Origin: Streptomyces sp. CB00316
GTDB lineage: Bacteria > Actinomycetota > Actinomycetes > Streptomycetales > Streptomycetaceae
Assembly (NCBI RefSeq): GCF_001905595.1
Contig: NZ_LIXI01000011.1
Location: forward strand, 128,497 to 192,496
Reading direction: 5' to 3'
Length of the DNA stretch: 64,000 nt
Positions within the stretch are counted from its first letter, which is position 1, and each line of letters opens with the position of its first letter. Shown here piece by piece: positions 42,148-51,170 of the stretch. The position numbers and the translations under genes are program-made. Under the pieces are notes generated by a model. That model was given only the letters and a program-made list of their open reading frames with translations, was not told where the DNA came from and made no database searches.

Positions 42148-43914
42148 TTACAGGTACTGGCCGGTATTGGCCACGGTGTCGATGGAGCGCCCGGTGTCCG
42201 CGCCCTGCTTTCCGGTGACGAGTGTGCGGATGAAGACGATCCGCTCACCCTTCTTACCGGAAATCCTGGCCCAGTCGTCCGGGTTGGTGGTGTTGGGCAG
42301 GTCCTCGTTCTCCTTGAACTCATCCACGCAGGCCTGGAGGAGATGGGAGACGCGAAGGCCCTTCTGACCGTGTTCCAGAAATGCCTTGATGGCCATCTTC
42401 TTTGCCCGGTCGACGATGTTCTGAATCATCGCGCCGGAGTTGAAGTCCTTGAAGTAGAGGACTTCTTTGTCGCCGTTGGCGTACGTGACCTCGAGGAAGC
42501 GGTTCTCCTCGGACTCCGTGTACATCCGCTCCACGACGGACTGGATCATGGCGTGCGCGGCGGCCGGCCGGGAGCCGGTGTGCTCGGCCAGATCGTCCGC
42601 GTGCAGCGGGAGGGACGGGGTCAGGTACTTCGCGAAGATGTCCTTCGCTGCCTCGGCGTCCGGACGCTCGATCTTGATCTTCACATCGAGCCGGCCGGGT
42701 CGCAGGATGGCGGGGTCGATCATGTCCTCGCGGTTGGAGGCGCCGATGACGATGACGTTCTCCAGACCCTCCACACCGTCGATCTCGGCGAGCAGCTGCG
42801 GGACGATGGTGTTCTCCACGTCCGAGCTGACGCCACTGCCGCGGGTACGGAAGAGGGACTCCATCTCGTCGAAGAAGACGATGACGGGGGTACCCTCGCT
42901 CGCCTTCTCCCTCGCACGCTGGAAGACCAGGCGGATGTGCCGCTCGGTCTCGCCGACGTACTTGTTGAGGAGCTCGGGCCCCTTGATATTGAGGAAGTAG
43001 CTCTTCCCCGCGGGCTGCCCGGTCACCTCCGCGACCTTCTTGGCGAGCGAATTGGCGACGGCCTTGGCGATGAGCGTCTTGCCGCAGCCGGGCGGACCGT
43101 AGAGCAGGATGCCCTTCGGCGGTCGCAGCTCGTGCTCCTTGAAGAGGTCGGGGTGGAGGTAGGGAAGCTCGACCGCGTCGCGGATCAGCTCGATCTGGTC
43201 GCCCAGACCGCCGATCTTGTCGTAGTCGATGTCCGGAACCTCTTCGAGGACGAGCTCCTCGACCTCGCTCTTGGGGACCACCTCGTAGACGTAACCGGAC
43301 CTGGAGTCCAGCAGCAGGGCGTCACCGGAGCGGATGGTGATGTCCAGCAGCGGCTCGGCGAGCCGTACCACCCGCTCCTCGTCGGTGTGCCCGACCACCA
43401 GGGCGCGCTCGCCGTCCTCGAGGATCTCCTTGAGGGTGACGATGTCCCCGGCCCGCTCGAACTCCATGGCCTCGACCACGTTGAGCGCTTCGTTGAGCAT
43501 GACCTCCTGGCCGCGTCGGAGGTCCTCCAGTTCGACGCTGGGGGACACGTTCACCCGGAGCTTGCGGCCCCCGGTGAAGATGTCGCAGGTACCGTCCTCG
43601 TTGGCCTGCAGGAACACTCCGAAGCCGGCCGGCGGCTGAGCGAGCCGGTCGACCTCCTCCTTGAGGGCCACGATCTGGTCACGCGCCTCACGGAGCGTGT
43701 TGGCGAGCCGCTCGTTCTGTGCGGACACGCCTGCCAGATTCGTCTGCAACTCGACGATCCGCTCTTCGAGAATCCTCGTATGACGCGGAGAGTCGGCGAG
43801 CTTACGTCGCAGGACGGCGATTTCCTGCTCGAGATAGGCAACTTGGCCGGCCGGGTCTTCTGACCCTCGCGCGGGCCGGATGCCGCGGTTGATGTCGTCG
43901 TCGTGGGCTGCCAC
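42148..43914 (-). CDS. arc: proteasome-associated AAA ATPase ARC/Mpa
   Basis: 588 residues. N-terminal coiled coil (residues about 15-75), two OB domains (about 80-235), then one AAA module: Walker A LLYGPPGCGKTLIAKAVA, Walker B VIVFFDEMESLF, sensor VIVIGASNREDMIDPAILRPGRLD. The C-terminus is GQYL, the motif that opens the 20S gate. I place the start at the GTG at 43914, 8 nt after GGAGG, rather than six codons upstream. It unfolds pupylated proteins and feeds them into the PrcBA chamber. Confidence 0.94.
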   Translation of the reverse strand: MAAHDDDINRGIRPARGSEDPAGQVAYLEQEIAVLRRKLADSPRHTRILEERIVELQTNLAGVSAQNERLANTLREARDQIVALKEEVDRLAQPPAGFGVFLQANEDGTCDIFTGGRKLRVNVSPSVELEDLRRGQEVMLNEALNVVEAMEFERAGDIVTLKEILEDGERALVVGHTDEERVVRLAEPLLDITIRSGDALLLDSRSGYVYEVVPKSEVEELVLEEVPDIDYDKIGGLGDQIELIRDAVELPYLHPDLFKEHELRPPKGILLYGPPGCGKTLIAKAVANSLAKKVAEVTGQPAGKSYFLNIKGPELLNKYVGETERHIRLVFQRAREKASEGTPVIVFFDEMESLFRTRGSGVSSDVENTIVPQLLAEIDGVEGLENVIVIGASNREDMIDPAILRPGRLDVKIKIERPDAEAAKDIFAKYLTPSLPLHADDLAEHTGSRPAAAHAMIQSVVERMYTESEENRFLEVTYANGDKEVLYFKDFNSGAMIQNIVDRAKKMAIKAFLEHGQKGLRVSHLLQACVDEFKENEDLPNTTNPDDWARISGKKGERIVFIRTLVTGKQGADTGRSIDTVANTGQYL

Positions 43915-44154
43915 GGTCCTCACCTCCTCCATGGGGAGCTGGACGCTTCCTGACCCTACCTGGGTGGGTGGTGATTGAAACCCCTAGATCACAAAGACTG
44001 CGGGGCGTGTCCGATCTTCACCCTTGCGCTCTCCCTCACGTCAAGGGAATACCCACCCTTCGGCATCGGAAAGCCGCCGGTTGTATCGTCGAAGCGTTCA
44101 ACACCCGTCAGGGCTGGCTCCAATTGGTTCGGATACGCAGGAACGGCAGGACAC

Positions 44155-44466
44155 ATGACCGTGCAGCAGGACTCGCCGGGCGACGGTGACACACAGGACC
44201 TGGAGGTCTGGATCGACCAGGACCTCTGTACGGGCGACGGCATCTGCGTGCAGTACGCGCCGGAGGTCTTCGAGCTGGACATCGACGGCCTGGCGTACGT
44301 GAAGAGCGGCGACGACGAGCTCCTCCAGGCCCCCGGGGCCACCACGCCGGTGCCGCTGCCGCTCCTCCAGGACGTGGTGGATTCGGCCAAGGAGTGCCCC
44401 GGGGACTGCATCCACGTACGGCGCGTCACGGACAGCGTCGAGGTGTACGGGCCGGACGCGGCCTGA
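44155..44466 (+). CDS. ferredoxin, single Fe-S cluster type
   Basis: 103 residues. The cluster ligands lie in DLCTGDGICVQYAPEVFEL (C-x5-C) and AKECPGDCIHV (C-x3-C). The C-x5-C spacing and the terminal C-P resemble the 3Fe-4S ferredoxins that serve actinobacterial P450s, with one additional cysteine. The segment VWIDQDLCTGDG begins the domain. ATG at 44155. It is divergent from arc across 240 bp; no P450 or reductase gene is in the window, so its partner is unknown. Confidence 0.85.
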   Translation: MTVQQDSPGDGDTQDLEVWIDQDLCTGDGICVQYAPEVFELDIDGLAYVKSGDDELLQAPGATTPVPLPLLQDVVDSAKECPGDCIHVRRVTDSVEVYGPDAA

Positions 44467-44483
44467 CCCGTACGGGCAGCCGC

Positions 44484-45062
44484 TCAGACGCTGCGCGCGA
44501 GGTCTCCCGAGGTGCGGACGAAGGCGTTGCCCTTCCACCGCCAGGAGGCCTGTTCCTCCTGGTCGGGGCAGCAGCGGGGCACCTCCAGCGAGGAGTAGCC
44601 GAGCAGGGTCGCCAGGACGCGCCCCTCGCGTACGGCGAGGTCCCCGACGGTCTTCCTGTCGGCGGGGTCCACCAGAGTCGCCACGACCCTCGGTGCGGCC
44701 CCGCTCGCCTGTGTCAGGACGTAGATGCCGCTCGGCGGGGTCCCCGAGCCCGCGTCGCAGTGCACCACGGCGACGGTTTCCGGCCGCCCGTCGCCGTCGA
44801 GGTCTCCGGGCGCCTGCTTCGCCACGGTGGTCCCGGCCCCGCCGCACTCCAGGGGGAAGTCCACCTCCGCCGGGTCCGGGGCGGCAACGGGCGTGGTGGT
44901 CCGCTGCTCGGAGGCGGTGGCGGTGGCCGTGCGGGGCTGGAGCAGCCCGGCCAGGGCGACGACGCCGGCCATGGCCGCGGCCGTGGCGAGCCAGTGCACC
45001 GGCTTCGTGCCGTTGTGCGCGAGGTCCGGGAGCGCGGAGGTCTGCACGCGGTGTGTCTCCAT
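44484..45062 (-). CDS. secreted or membrane-anchored protein of unknown function
   Basis: 192 residues. One N-terminal hydrophobic helix (WLATAAAMAGVVALAGLLQ, residues about 20-40) precedes an extracytoplasmic domain with GDLDGDGRPETVAVVHC, a dockerin/FG-GAP-like Ca-binding loop, and ends with EVPRCCPDQEEQASWRWKGNAFVRTSG. Such small proteins with a C-terminal W.W.G..F pattern are common Streptomyces secreted proteins without known role. ATG at 45062 with CAGGAA upstream. Its 3' end converges with the ferredoxin gene 17 bp away. Confidence 0.7.
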   Translation of the reverse strand: METHRVQTSALPDLAHNGTKPVHWLATAAAMAGVVALAGLLQPRTATATASEQRTTTPVAAPDPAEVDFPLECGGAGTTVAKQAPGDLDGDGRPETVAVVHCDAGSGTPPSGIYVLTQASGAAPRVVATLVDPADRKTVGDLAVREGRVLATLLGYSSLEVPRCCPDQEEQASWRWKGNAFVRTSGDLARSV

Positions 45063-45201
45063 GTGGTTCCTGGGAGCCCGGGGGAAGGGTGGGTCCGCCC
45101 CCGAGGGGTGGCCAGCATCGTGCCACACCTCACACGCCGGGGGAACGGCGGGGTGTGCGCCGGTTTCACCACCGGGGCGCGCGCCCGAGCGGCAACGCGA
45201 A

Positions 45202-45251
45202 GGCGCCGCCGCGCAGTTCCCCGGTCGGTCGGGGAACTGCGCGGCGGCGCC
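45202..45251. terminator. perfect 21-bp hairpin after trmI
   Basis: GGCGCCGCCGCGCAGTTCCCC with its exact complement after an 8-nt loop, 15 bp downstream of the TrmI stop (minus strand). The longest perfect hairpin in the window. Confidence 0.9.
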
Positions 45252-45266
45252 GGTTCGTTGGGCGGG

Positions 45267-46181
45267 TCAGCCGCGGTCGGCGGAGCCTCCGCGGCTCTGG
45301 CTGCCCGGTCCGTCGTAGTCCTCGCCGTAGGCGCCCTTGGAGGGGCGGCGGCGGCGCAGCGGCGGCTCGACGCCGTCCGCGAGCCGGCGGGCGGTGACCA
45401 GGAAGCCGGTGTGGCCGATCATCCGGTGGTCGGGGCGGACGGCCAGGCCCTCGACGTGCCAGTTGCGGATCATCGACTCCCAGGGCTGCGGTTCGGCGAA
45501 GCAGCCGATCTCGCGGATGGACTCGACGGTGCGCGAGAGCTGGGTGGTGGTGGCGACGTAGGCGCAGAGGATGCCGCCGGGCACCAGGGCCTTGGAGACG
45601 GCCTCCAGGCACTCCCAGGGGGCGAGCATGTCCAGCACGACGCGGTCGACGTCGGTGTCGGAGAGGTTGTCCTGGAGGTCCCCGACGGTCAGCTGCCAGG
45701 CGGGGTGCGGCGAGCCGAAGTAGCGCTCGACGTTCTGCTGGGCGATCTCGGCGAAGTCCTCGCGGCGCTCGTAGGAGTGCAGCATGCCCTGCTCACCGAT
45801 GGCGCGCAGCAGGAAGGTGGAGAGCGAGCCGGATCCGACCCCGGCCTCCACGACGCGGGCGCCGGGGAAGATGTCGGCGAAGGCCAGGATCTGGCCCGCG
45901 TCCTTGGGGTAGACCACGGCGGCGCCGCGGGGCATGGAGAGGACGTAGTCGGGGAGCAGGGGGCGCAGCGCGAGATAGGCGACGTTTCCCGTGGTTCGGA
46001 CAACACTGCCCTCGGGAGCACCGATCAGCTCGTCGTGCGGGAAAGAACCCTTGTGGGTGTGGAAGTTCTTCCCGGCTTCGAGCGTGAAGGTGTAGTGGCG
46101 TCCCTTGGGGTCGGTGAGCTGTACCTGGTCCCCGACCTTGAAGGGCCCACGTCGGCGGGCGGCACCGGTCGGTTCAGACAT
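45267..46181 (-). CDS. trmI: tRNA (adenine-58-N1)-methyltransferase TrmI
   Basis: 304 residues. The N-terminal beta domain (FKVGDQVQLTDPKGRHYTFTLEAGKNFHTHKG) and catalytic domain with IVYPKDAGQILAFAD-type sequence, SAM motif ARVVEAGVGSGSLSTFLLRAIGEQG and DRVVLDMLAPWECLEAV are those of the tetrameric TrmI enzyme, which makes m1A58 in tRNA. This gene is regularly linked to arc in actinobacteria. ATG at 46181. It lies 71 bp after the site-2 protease gene on the same strand. Confidence 0.92.
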   Translation of the reverse strand: MSEPTGAARRRGPFKVGDQVQLTDPKGRHYTFTLEAGKNFHTHKGSFPHDELIGAPEGSVVRTTGNVAYLALRPLLPDYVLSMPRGAAVVYPKDAGQILAFADIFPGARVVEAGVGSGSLSTFLLRAIGEQGMLHSYERREDFAEIAQQNVERYFGSPHPAWQLTVGDLQDNLSDTDVDRVVLDMLAPWECLEAVSKALVPGGILCAYVATTTQLSRTVESIREIGCFAEPQPWESMIRNWHVEGLAVRPDHRMIGHTGFLVTARRLADGVEPPLRRRRPSKGAYGEDYDGPGSQSRGGSADRG

Positions 46182-46252
46182 GTGACCAGCGTACCGGTGT
46201 TTCCCCGGCCGCCGACCGCCCGGGCTGCGCTCTCGACGGGGCCGGGAGGCGC

Positions 46253-47503
46253 TCAGGCCTCGGGGCGGGCCATGGCCTTGACGAAGGCGCGCTCCACGTC
46301 GGCGGTGGAGAGGACTCCGTAGATCTCGCCGGTCTCCTCGATCACCAGGTACTCGGTGGCCGGGGTGGCCTTGAGCCGGTCCAGGAGTGCCTCTCCGGCG
46401 AGTTCGGCGGGGACCTTCATACCCTCGGTGAGGTCCTGGGCGAGGCCGCTGACGGCGACCCAGGGGCGGCGGTGTTCGGGGACGCCGACGATGGCGGCCT
46501 CACGGACGACGCCCTTGGGGTTGCCCTGTCCGTCGACGACGACCAGCGCGCGGGCGCCCGCCTCGTTGGCCCGGCGCAGGGCCTCGGAGAGGGGGGTGGC
46601 GGACTCGACGGGGACGGCGCGCCGGGTGAGGGTGCGGGCCCGGAGGTCGGGCAGGTGCTCGCGGAGCCGGGCCATGCGCAGGCTGTTCCCGGCGCCGGTC
46701 CAGATGATGCCGGCGAGGATCGCGGCGAGCAGCGCGTCCATGACGGTCTCCACACCGCCGATCTCCTCGTTGGCGCTGCCGAGCGCACCGGTGTGGGTGA
46801 GCAGCGGCAGGCCGATGAGGACGGTGACGGCGAGGCCCCGGCCGACCCAGGCGGCGGCGATGGTGCCGCTCATGGGCTTGCCGGTGATCTTCCAGACGAT
46901 CGCGCGGAGCATCCGGCCGCCGTCGAGGGGCAGGCCGGGCAGCAGGTTGAAGGCGGCCACGATGAGGTTGGAGATCATCAGACCGGCGATCAGGACTCCC
47001 GGCACGGTGCCGGGCTCGACGAGCTGCATCGCGCCGTAGAAGACACCGCCGAGGACGAGGGAGAGGAGGGGGCCGACGAAGGCGAGGATGAACTCGCGGC
47101 CGGGGGTCTCGGTCTCCTTCTCGATCTCGGAGACGCCACCGAAGAACTGGAGCTGGATGCGGCGGACGGGGAGCTTGTAGCGCAGGGCGGCGACCGTGTG
47201 GGCCAGTTCGTGGACGAGTACGGAGGCGTAGAAGGCGATCGCGAAGAAGAGGGCGACGAGATAGCGGGCGCCGCCGAGTTCGGGCAGCACCCGGTCGAGC
47301 TGGCCGCCGAAGACCCAGGTGATCAGGGCGGCGACCACGAACCAGCTGGGCGCGACGTACACGGGCACGCCGAAGGGACGGCCCATGAGCAGACCGCCGC
47401 CCGGATCAGCGGGCCGTTTCGGCTTGCCGCTGCCGGGGGCGGCGGAGGGGTCCCCTCCCCCTGCGCCGGGCTGCGGCCGCCCGCTGTCGCCGCTCTCGTC
47501 CAC
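46253..47503 (-). CDS. site-2 protease-family zinc metalloprotease with CBS domains
   Basis: 416 residues. After a Pro/Gly-rich N-terminus, the membrane part contains the zinc motif VLVHELAHTVAA (HExxH) and the second motif NLLPGLPLDGGRMLRA (NxxPxxxLDGG) of M50 intramembrane proteases. Two CBS domains occupy residues about 285-410. The GTG at 47503 has AAGGGAC upstream; the longer open frame upstream is an artefact of the opposing gene. Such proteases cleave membrane substrates; regulation by adenine nucleotides through CBS domains is plausible. Divergent from the RecB-like gene. Confidence 0.88.
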   Translation of the reverse strand: MDESGDSGRPQPGAGGGDPSAAPGSGKPKRPADPGGGLLMGRPFGVPVYVAPSWFVVAALITWVFGGQLDRVLPELGGARYLVALFFAIAFYASVLVHELAHTVAALRYKLPVRRIQLQFFGGVSEIEKETETPGREFILAFVGPLLSLVLGGVFYGAMQLVEPGTVPGVLIAGLMISNLIVAAFNLLPGLPLDGGRMLRAIVWKITGKPMSGTIAAAWVGRGLAVTVLIGLPLLTHTGALGSANEEIGGVETVMDALLAAILAGIIWTGAGNSLRMARLREHLPDLRARTLTRRAVPVESATPLSEALRRANEAGARALVVVDGQGNPKGVVREAAIVGVPEHRRPWVAVSGLAQDLTEGMKVPAELAGEALLDRLKATPATEYLVIEETGEIYGVLSTADVERAFVKAMARPEA

Positions 47504-47614
47504 GGGGTCCCTTCGGTTCGGTACGTGGCCTGCGCCACGATGATGCTGTCTGCGAGGGTCTGCCGTCGATGGTATGCCGCCGGCTGTCAGTGGCGGGCCG
47601 TAGGGTCTTGAGAC

Positions 47615-48529
47615 ATGACCTCCGTGCCCCGGCCGCCGCAGCCGCCCACATCTCTGTCGCCGTCGCGGGCGAGCGATTTCATGCAGTGCCCTCTGCTCTA
47701 CCGCTTCCGGGTCATCGACAAACTGCCGGAGCAGCCCAGCGAGGCCGCTACCCGCGGCACCCTGGTCCATGCGGTGCTGGAGCGGCTCTTCGACGCCCCG
47801 GCGGCTGACCGTACGGCGCCGCGGGCGCGGGCTCTGATCCCCGGCCAGTGGGACCGGCTGCTGGAGTCGAAGCCGGAGCTGGGTGACCTGTTCGCCGGGG
47901 ACGCCGAGGGCGAGCGGCTGTCGCGCTGGCTGGGTGAGGCGGAGCGGCTGGTGGAGCGGTGGTTCTCGCTGGAGGACCCGACGCGTCTGGAGCCGGCCGA
48001 GCGTGAGCTCTTCGTCGAGACGGAGCTGGAGTCGGGGCTGCGGCTGCGCGGGGTGATCGACCGGATCGATGTGGCGCCGACCGGGGACGTGCGGATCGTC
48101 GACTACAAGACGGGGAAGGCGCCGCGGCCGGAGTATGCGGACGGCCCGCTCTTCCAGATGAAGTTCTACGCGCTGGTGATCTGGCGGCTGAAGGGGATCG
48201 TGCCGCGCCGGCTGCAGCTGGTCTACCTGGGCAGCGGCGATGTGCTGACGTACGACCCGGTCGTGGCGGACCTGGAGCGGGTGGAGCGCAAGCTGCTCGC
48301 GTTGTGGGAGGCGATCTCGCTGGCCACCGAGACCGGTGACTGGCGCCCGCGCCCGACGAAGCTGTGCGGCTGGTGCGACCACCAGGCGGTGTGTCCGGAA
48401 TTCGGCGGGACTCCCCCGGTATACCCGCTGTCGGTACGCCCGGCGGAGTCGGGCGAGGATGACCAGGGCAGAATGGGCCCCCCCGACCGGGCCGAGGCCG
48501 GCCGACCCGTGGCTCTTGAGGGCCTGTGA
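47615..48529 (+). CDS. RecB-family PD-(D/E)XK exonuclease with Cys cluster
   Basis: 304 residues. SLSPSRASDFMQCPLLYRFRVIDKLP opens the fold (first Cys), RGTLVHAVLERLFD follows, and the nuclease motif is RGVIDRIDVA then VRIVDYKTGKAPRPEY (D ... D-x-K). The C-terminal LCGWCDHQAVCPEF adds three cysteines, the pattern of the iron-sulfur cluster of AddB/Cas4-type nucleases. The role in repair or recombination is not fixed. ATG at 47615. It is followed 9 bp later by the response regulator gene. Confidence 0.88.
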   Translation: MTSVPRPPQPPTSLSPSRASDFMQCPLLYRFRVIDKLPEQPSEAATRGTLVHAVLERLFDAPAADRTAPRARALIPGQWDRLLESKPELGDLFAGDAEGERLSRWLGEAERLVERWFSLEDPTRLEPAERELFVETELESGLRLRGVIDRIDVAPTGDVRIVDYKTGKAPRPEYADGPLFQMKFYALVIWRLKGIVPRRLQLVYLGSGDVLTYDPVVADLERVERKLLALWEAISLATETGDWRPRPTKLCGWCDHQAVCPEFGGTPPVYPLSVRPAESGEDDQGRMGPPDRAEAGRPVALEGL

Positions 48530-48538
48530 GGAGTTTCC

Positions 48539-49210
48539 GTGGCGATCCGCGTCCTACTGGTCGATGACCAGCCGCTGCTGCGCACCGGTTTCCGGATGAT
48601 TCTGGAGGCCGAGGGCGATCTGGCGGTGGTCGGTGAGGCCGGTGACGGTCTGCAGGCCATCGACCAGGTGCGGGCGCTCCAGCCCGATGTGGTGCTGATG
48701 GACATCCGGATGCCGCGGATGGACGGGGTGGAGGCGACCCGCCAGATCACCGGCCCCGGCAAGGACGGCCCGGCGAAGGTGCTGGTGCTGACCACGTTCG
48801 ATCTCGACGAGTACGTGGTGGAGGCGCTGCGGGCGGGGGCGAGCGGCTTCCTGCTGAAGGACGCTCCGGCCAACGAGCTGGTCCAGGCGATCCGGGTGGT
48901 GGCGGCGGGCGAGGCGATGCTCGCCCCGAGCATCACACGCCGGCTCCTCGACAAGTACGCGGACCATCTGCCCTCGGGCGAGGACCCGGTCCCGGACGCC
49001 CTGCACACGCTGACGGACCGTGAGGTGGAGGTCCTGAAGCTGGTGGCGCGCGGCCTGTCCAACGCGGAGATCGCGGCGGACCTGTTCGTCAGCGAGACGA
49101 CGGTCAAGACGCATGTGGGCCACGTGCTGACGAAGCTCGGCCTGCGCGACCGGGTGCAGGCCGCGGTGTACGCGTACGAGAGCGGCCTGGTGCGTCCGGG
49201 CGCCCAGTAG
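48539..49210 (+). CDS. NarL/FixJ-family response regulator (orphan)
   Basis: 223 residues. The receiver domain (RVLLVDDQPLLRTGFRMIL) has its phosphorylation Asp in PDVVLMDIRMPRMDGVEA and Lys in GFLLKDAPANELVQAI. The LuxR-type HTH is at LTDREVEVLKLVARGLSNAEIAADLFVSETTVKTHV. GTG start at 48539. No histidine kinase is adjacent; its 9-bp gap to the RecB-like nuclease gene suggests cotranscription. Confidence 0.9.
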   Translation: MAIRVLLVDDQPLLRTGFRMILEAEGDLAVVGEAGDGLQAIDQVRALQPDVVLMDIRMPRMDGVEATRQITGPGKDGPAKVLVLTTFDLDEYVVEALRAGASGFLLKDAPANELVQAIRVVAAGEAMLAPSITRRLLDKYADHLPSGEDPVPDALHTLTDREVEVLKLVARGLSNAEIAADLFVSETTVKTHVGHVLTKLGLRDRVQAAVYAYESGLVRPGAQ

Positions 49211-49236
49211 AAGCCCCCTGGTCACCTGGTTACGAG

Positions 49237-49292
49237 GCCGTCCGGCCCGCCCGTCCTGCGAACGCGGACAGGATCGGGGCGGGCCGGACGGC
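49237..49292. terminator. long hairpin after response regulator and oligopeptide-binding genes
   Basis: 16-bp perfect arms GCCGTCCGGCCCGCCC / GGGCGGGCCGGACGGC with an inner imperfect stem in the 24-nt loop, between two convergent genes. Confidence 0.82.
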
Positions 49293-49310
49293 TTTCGTGG
49301 TTCCGGGCGG

Positions 49311-50909
49311 TCAGGCGCTGGTCCTGTTGAGCTCCCAGAGCTGGAGCTCGGAGGTGGCGCTGACGGACCGCTCGACCCCGGCGACCCCGCTGCGGGAGGC
49401 CACGTACTGCTTGCCCTGCCAGATCGGCAGGACGGGGACGTCGGTGGCGACGATGTCCTGGAGCTTCTCGTACGTCGTGGCGGCGGCGCTGCGGTCGGCC
49501 GCGCGGCGCGACTTCGGGATGAGGACGTTCTGCGCTTCCTGCGACCGGTAGGGGGAGTTGAGGAAGTTGTTCTTGTCCAGGAACGGGGCGGTGTAGTTGT
49601 CCGGGTCCGGGAAGTCGGGGAACCAGCCCATGCCGTAGGCCGCGTAGTCGCCGCGCTTCTGCTCCGGCCGGTACTTCGACCACTCCTTGCCCTGGATGTC
49701 GACGTCGAAGAGGCCCGAGCCGTTCAGCTGCGCTTGGAGCGCCTTGAACTCCTTGGCGGTGGCGGATCCGTAGTGGTCGTTGGTGTAGTGCAGGGTGAAC
49801 TTCACCGGCGTCTTGACCCCGGCGTTCTTGAGGGTCTGCGCGGCCTTGGCGGCGCTGGGCTCGCCGTACTTGTTGAAGAAGGCGTTGGTGTGGCCGGTGA
49901 TGCTGGAGGGGATCAGCGAGTAGAGCGGCTCGGCGGTGGTGCCGTACACCTTGCCCGCGATCTCGCCCCGGTCGATGATCTGCGCCATGGCCTGCCGGAC
50001 GGACTTGTTGACCACGGGGTCCTTGGTGTTGAACCCGAGGTAGCTGATGGCGAGGCCGGGCATCTCGGTGAGCTCGATGCCTTCCTTCGGCCTCACCAGC
50101 ATGTCGCGGGCCTGCTCGGGCGACATGGCCCGGGTCATCATGTGGATCTTCTTCTCCTCCAGCGCCTTGCCCATGGTCTCGGCGTCGGGGAAGAGGTCCA
50201 TCTCGACCTTGTCGTTGAGGACCTTCAGCTCGCCCTTGTAGGAGGGGTTCTTGGTGAAGGCGATCCGAGTGACCCGGCCGTCCTCGACCTGCGGCTTCAT
50301 GGTGTACGGCCCCGAGCCGTCGACCTGGAAGCCCTCGCGCGCCTCCTTCCCCGGGTACTTCCCCTTGGGGACGATGCCGGCGGCGGGGGTGGCGAGCTTG
50401 TACGGGAAGGTCGCGTCGGGCGTCTTCAGGTGGAAGATCACCTGGTCGTTGCCCTTGGTCTCGATCGTGTCGATGTTGGCGAGGAGCCCGACCGGCCCGC
50501 TGTCGGAGTTGATGTCGATGACCCGCTGGATGGAGAACTTCACATCCTCGGCGGTGACGGGGGTGCCGTCGGCGAACTTCAGGCCCGCGCGCAGGGTGCA
50601 GCGGTAGCTCTCGTTCGCGTTGTCCGTGAAGGTGCAGCTCTCGGCGGCCTCGGGTACCGGCTCGCCGCCGCCGTTGGGCACGGTGGTCAGGGTCTGCACG
50701 GTCTGCCGCAGAACGTTCCAGACGCCTGCCTCGTACCCGATGGCCGGGTCGAGAGGAGCGGGGTTCTCCTCGGAGGCCACGAGCTGGTCCGTGGTGCCGA
50801 CGACGATGGCGCTGCCGCCACCGGCGCCGCTGTCCGTGCTGCCGCAGGCGGCGAGCACGGGGGCGAGCAGGCCGACGACGGCCGGCAGCACCAGGGTCTT
50901 GCGGTTCAT
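49311..50909 (-). CDS. ABC transporter substrate-binding lipoprotein, peptide (DppA/OppA) type
   Basis: 532 residues. Lipoprotein signal peptide with lipobox PVLAACGSTD; the mature part is a family-5 extracellular solute-binding protein: ESYRCTLRAGLKFADGTPVTAEDVKFS, AEPLYSLIPSSITGH and GMGWFPDFPDPDNYTAPFLDKNNF are typical segments. It probably binds oligopeptides or a related solute. ATG at 50909 with GGGAGAAC upstream. No permease or ATPase gene is adjacent, so it either borrows a transporter or has another role. The 260 bp upstream, to the HAD gene, hold its promoter; I recognise no other element there. Confidence 0.88.
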   Translation of the reverse strand: MNRKTLVLPAVVGLLAPVLAACGSTDSGAGGGSAIVVGTTDQLVASEENPAPLDPAIGYEAGVWNVLRQTVQTLTTVPNGGGEPVPEAAESCTFTDNANESYRCTLRAGLKFADGTPVTAEDVKFSIQRVIDINSDSGPVGLLANIDTIETKGNDQVIFHLKTPDATFPYKLATPAAGIVPKGKYPGKEAREGFQVDGSGPYTMKPQVEDGRVTRIAFTKNPSYKGELKVLNDKVEMDLFPDAETMGKALEEKKIHMMTRAMSPEQARDMLVRPKEGIELTEMPGLAISYLGFNTKDPVVNKSVRQAMAQIIDRGEIAGKVYGTTAEPLYSLIPSSITGHTNAFFNKYGEPSAAKAAQTLKNAGVKTPVKFTLHYTNDHYGSATAKEFKALQAQLNGSGLFDVDIQGKEWSKYRPEQKRGDYAAYGMGWFPDFPDPDNYTAPFLDKNNFLNSPYRSQEAQNVLIPKSRRAADRSAAATTYEKLQDIVATDVPVLPIWQGKQYVASRSGVAGVERSVSATSELQLWELNRTSA

Positions 50910-51170
50910 ACGTACGTTCTCCCTCATCACGGTGGGTGAGGAATCAAAGTTAGTAGCCGCCGGTGACCGCCCCGACCGCGCTCGGAGCGGGCTACCCTCC
51001 CCTCGCCTGAGAGGAGGGCGATATTTGATCACCATTCCGGACAGATCAACCGATCACGGCAGGCCATGAAGGGCTTTCGGGTGAGGAAGCTCACCCACCC
51101 CGCCTCTTCACACAGGTGGCCCGTGGCTGATTCACATCCACGGAAAACTGCCGGAACGCACACGGACCCT

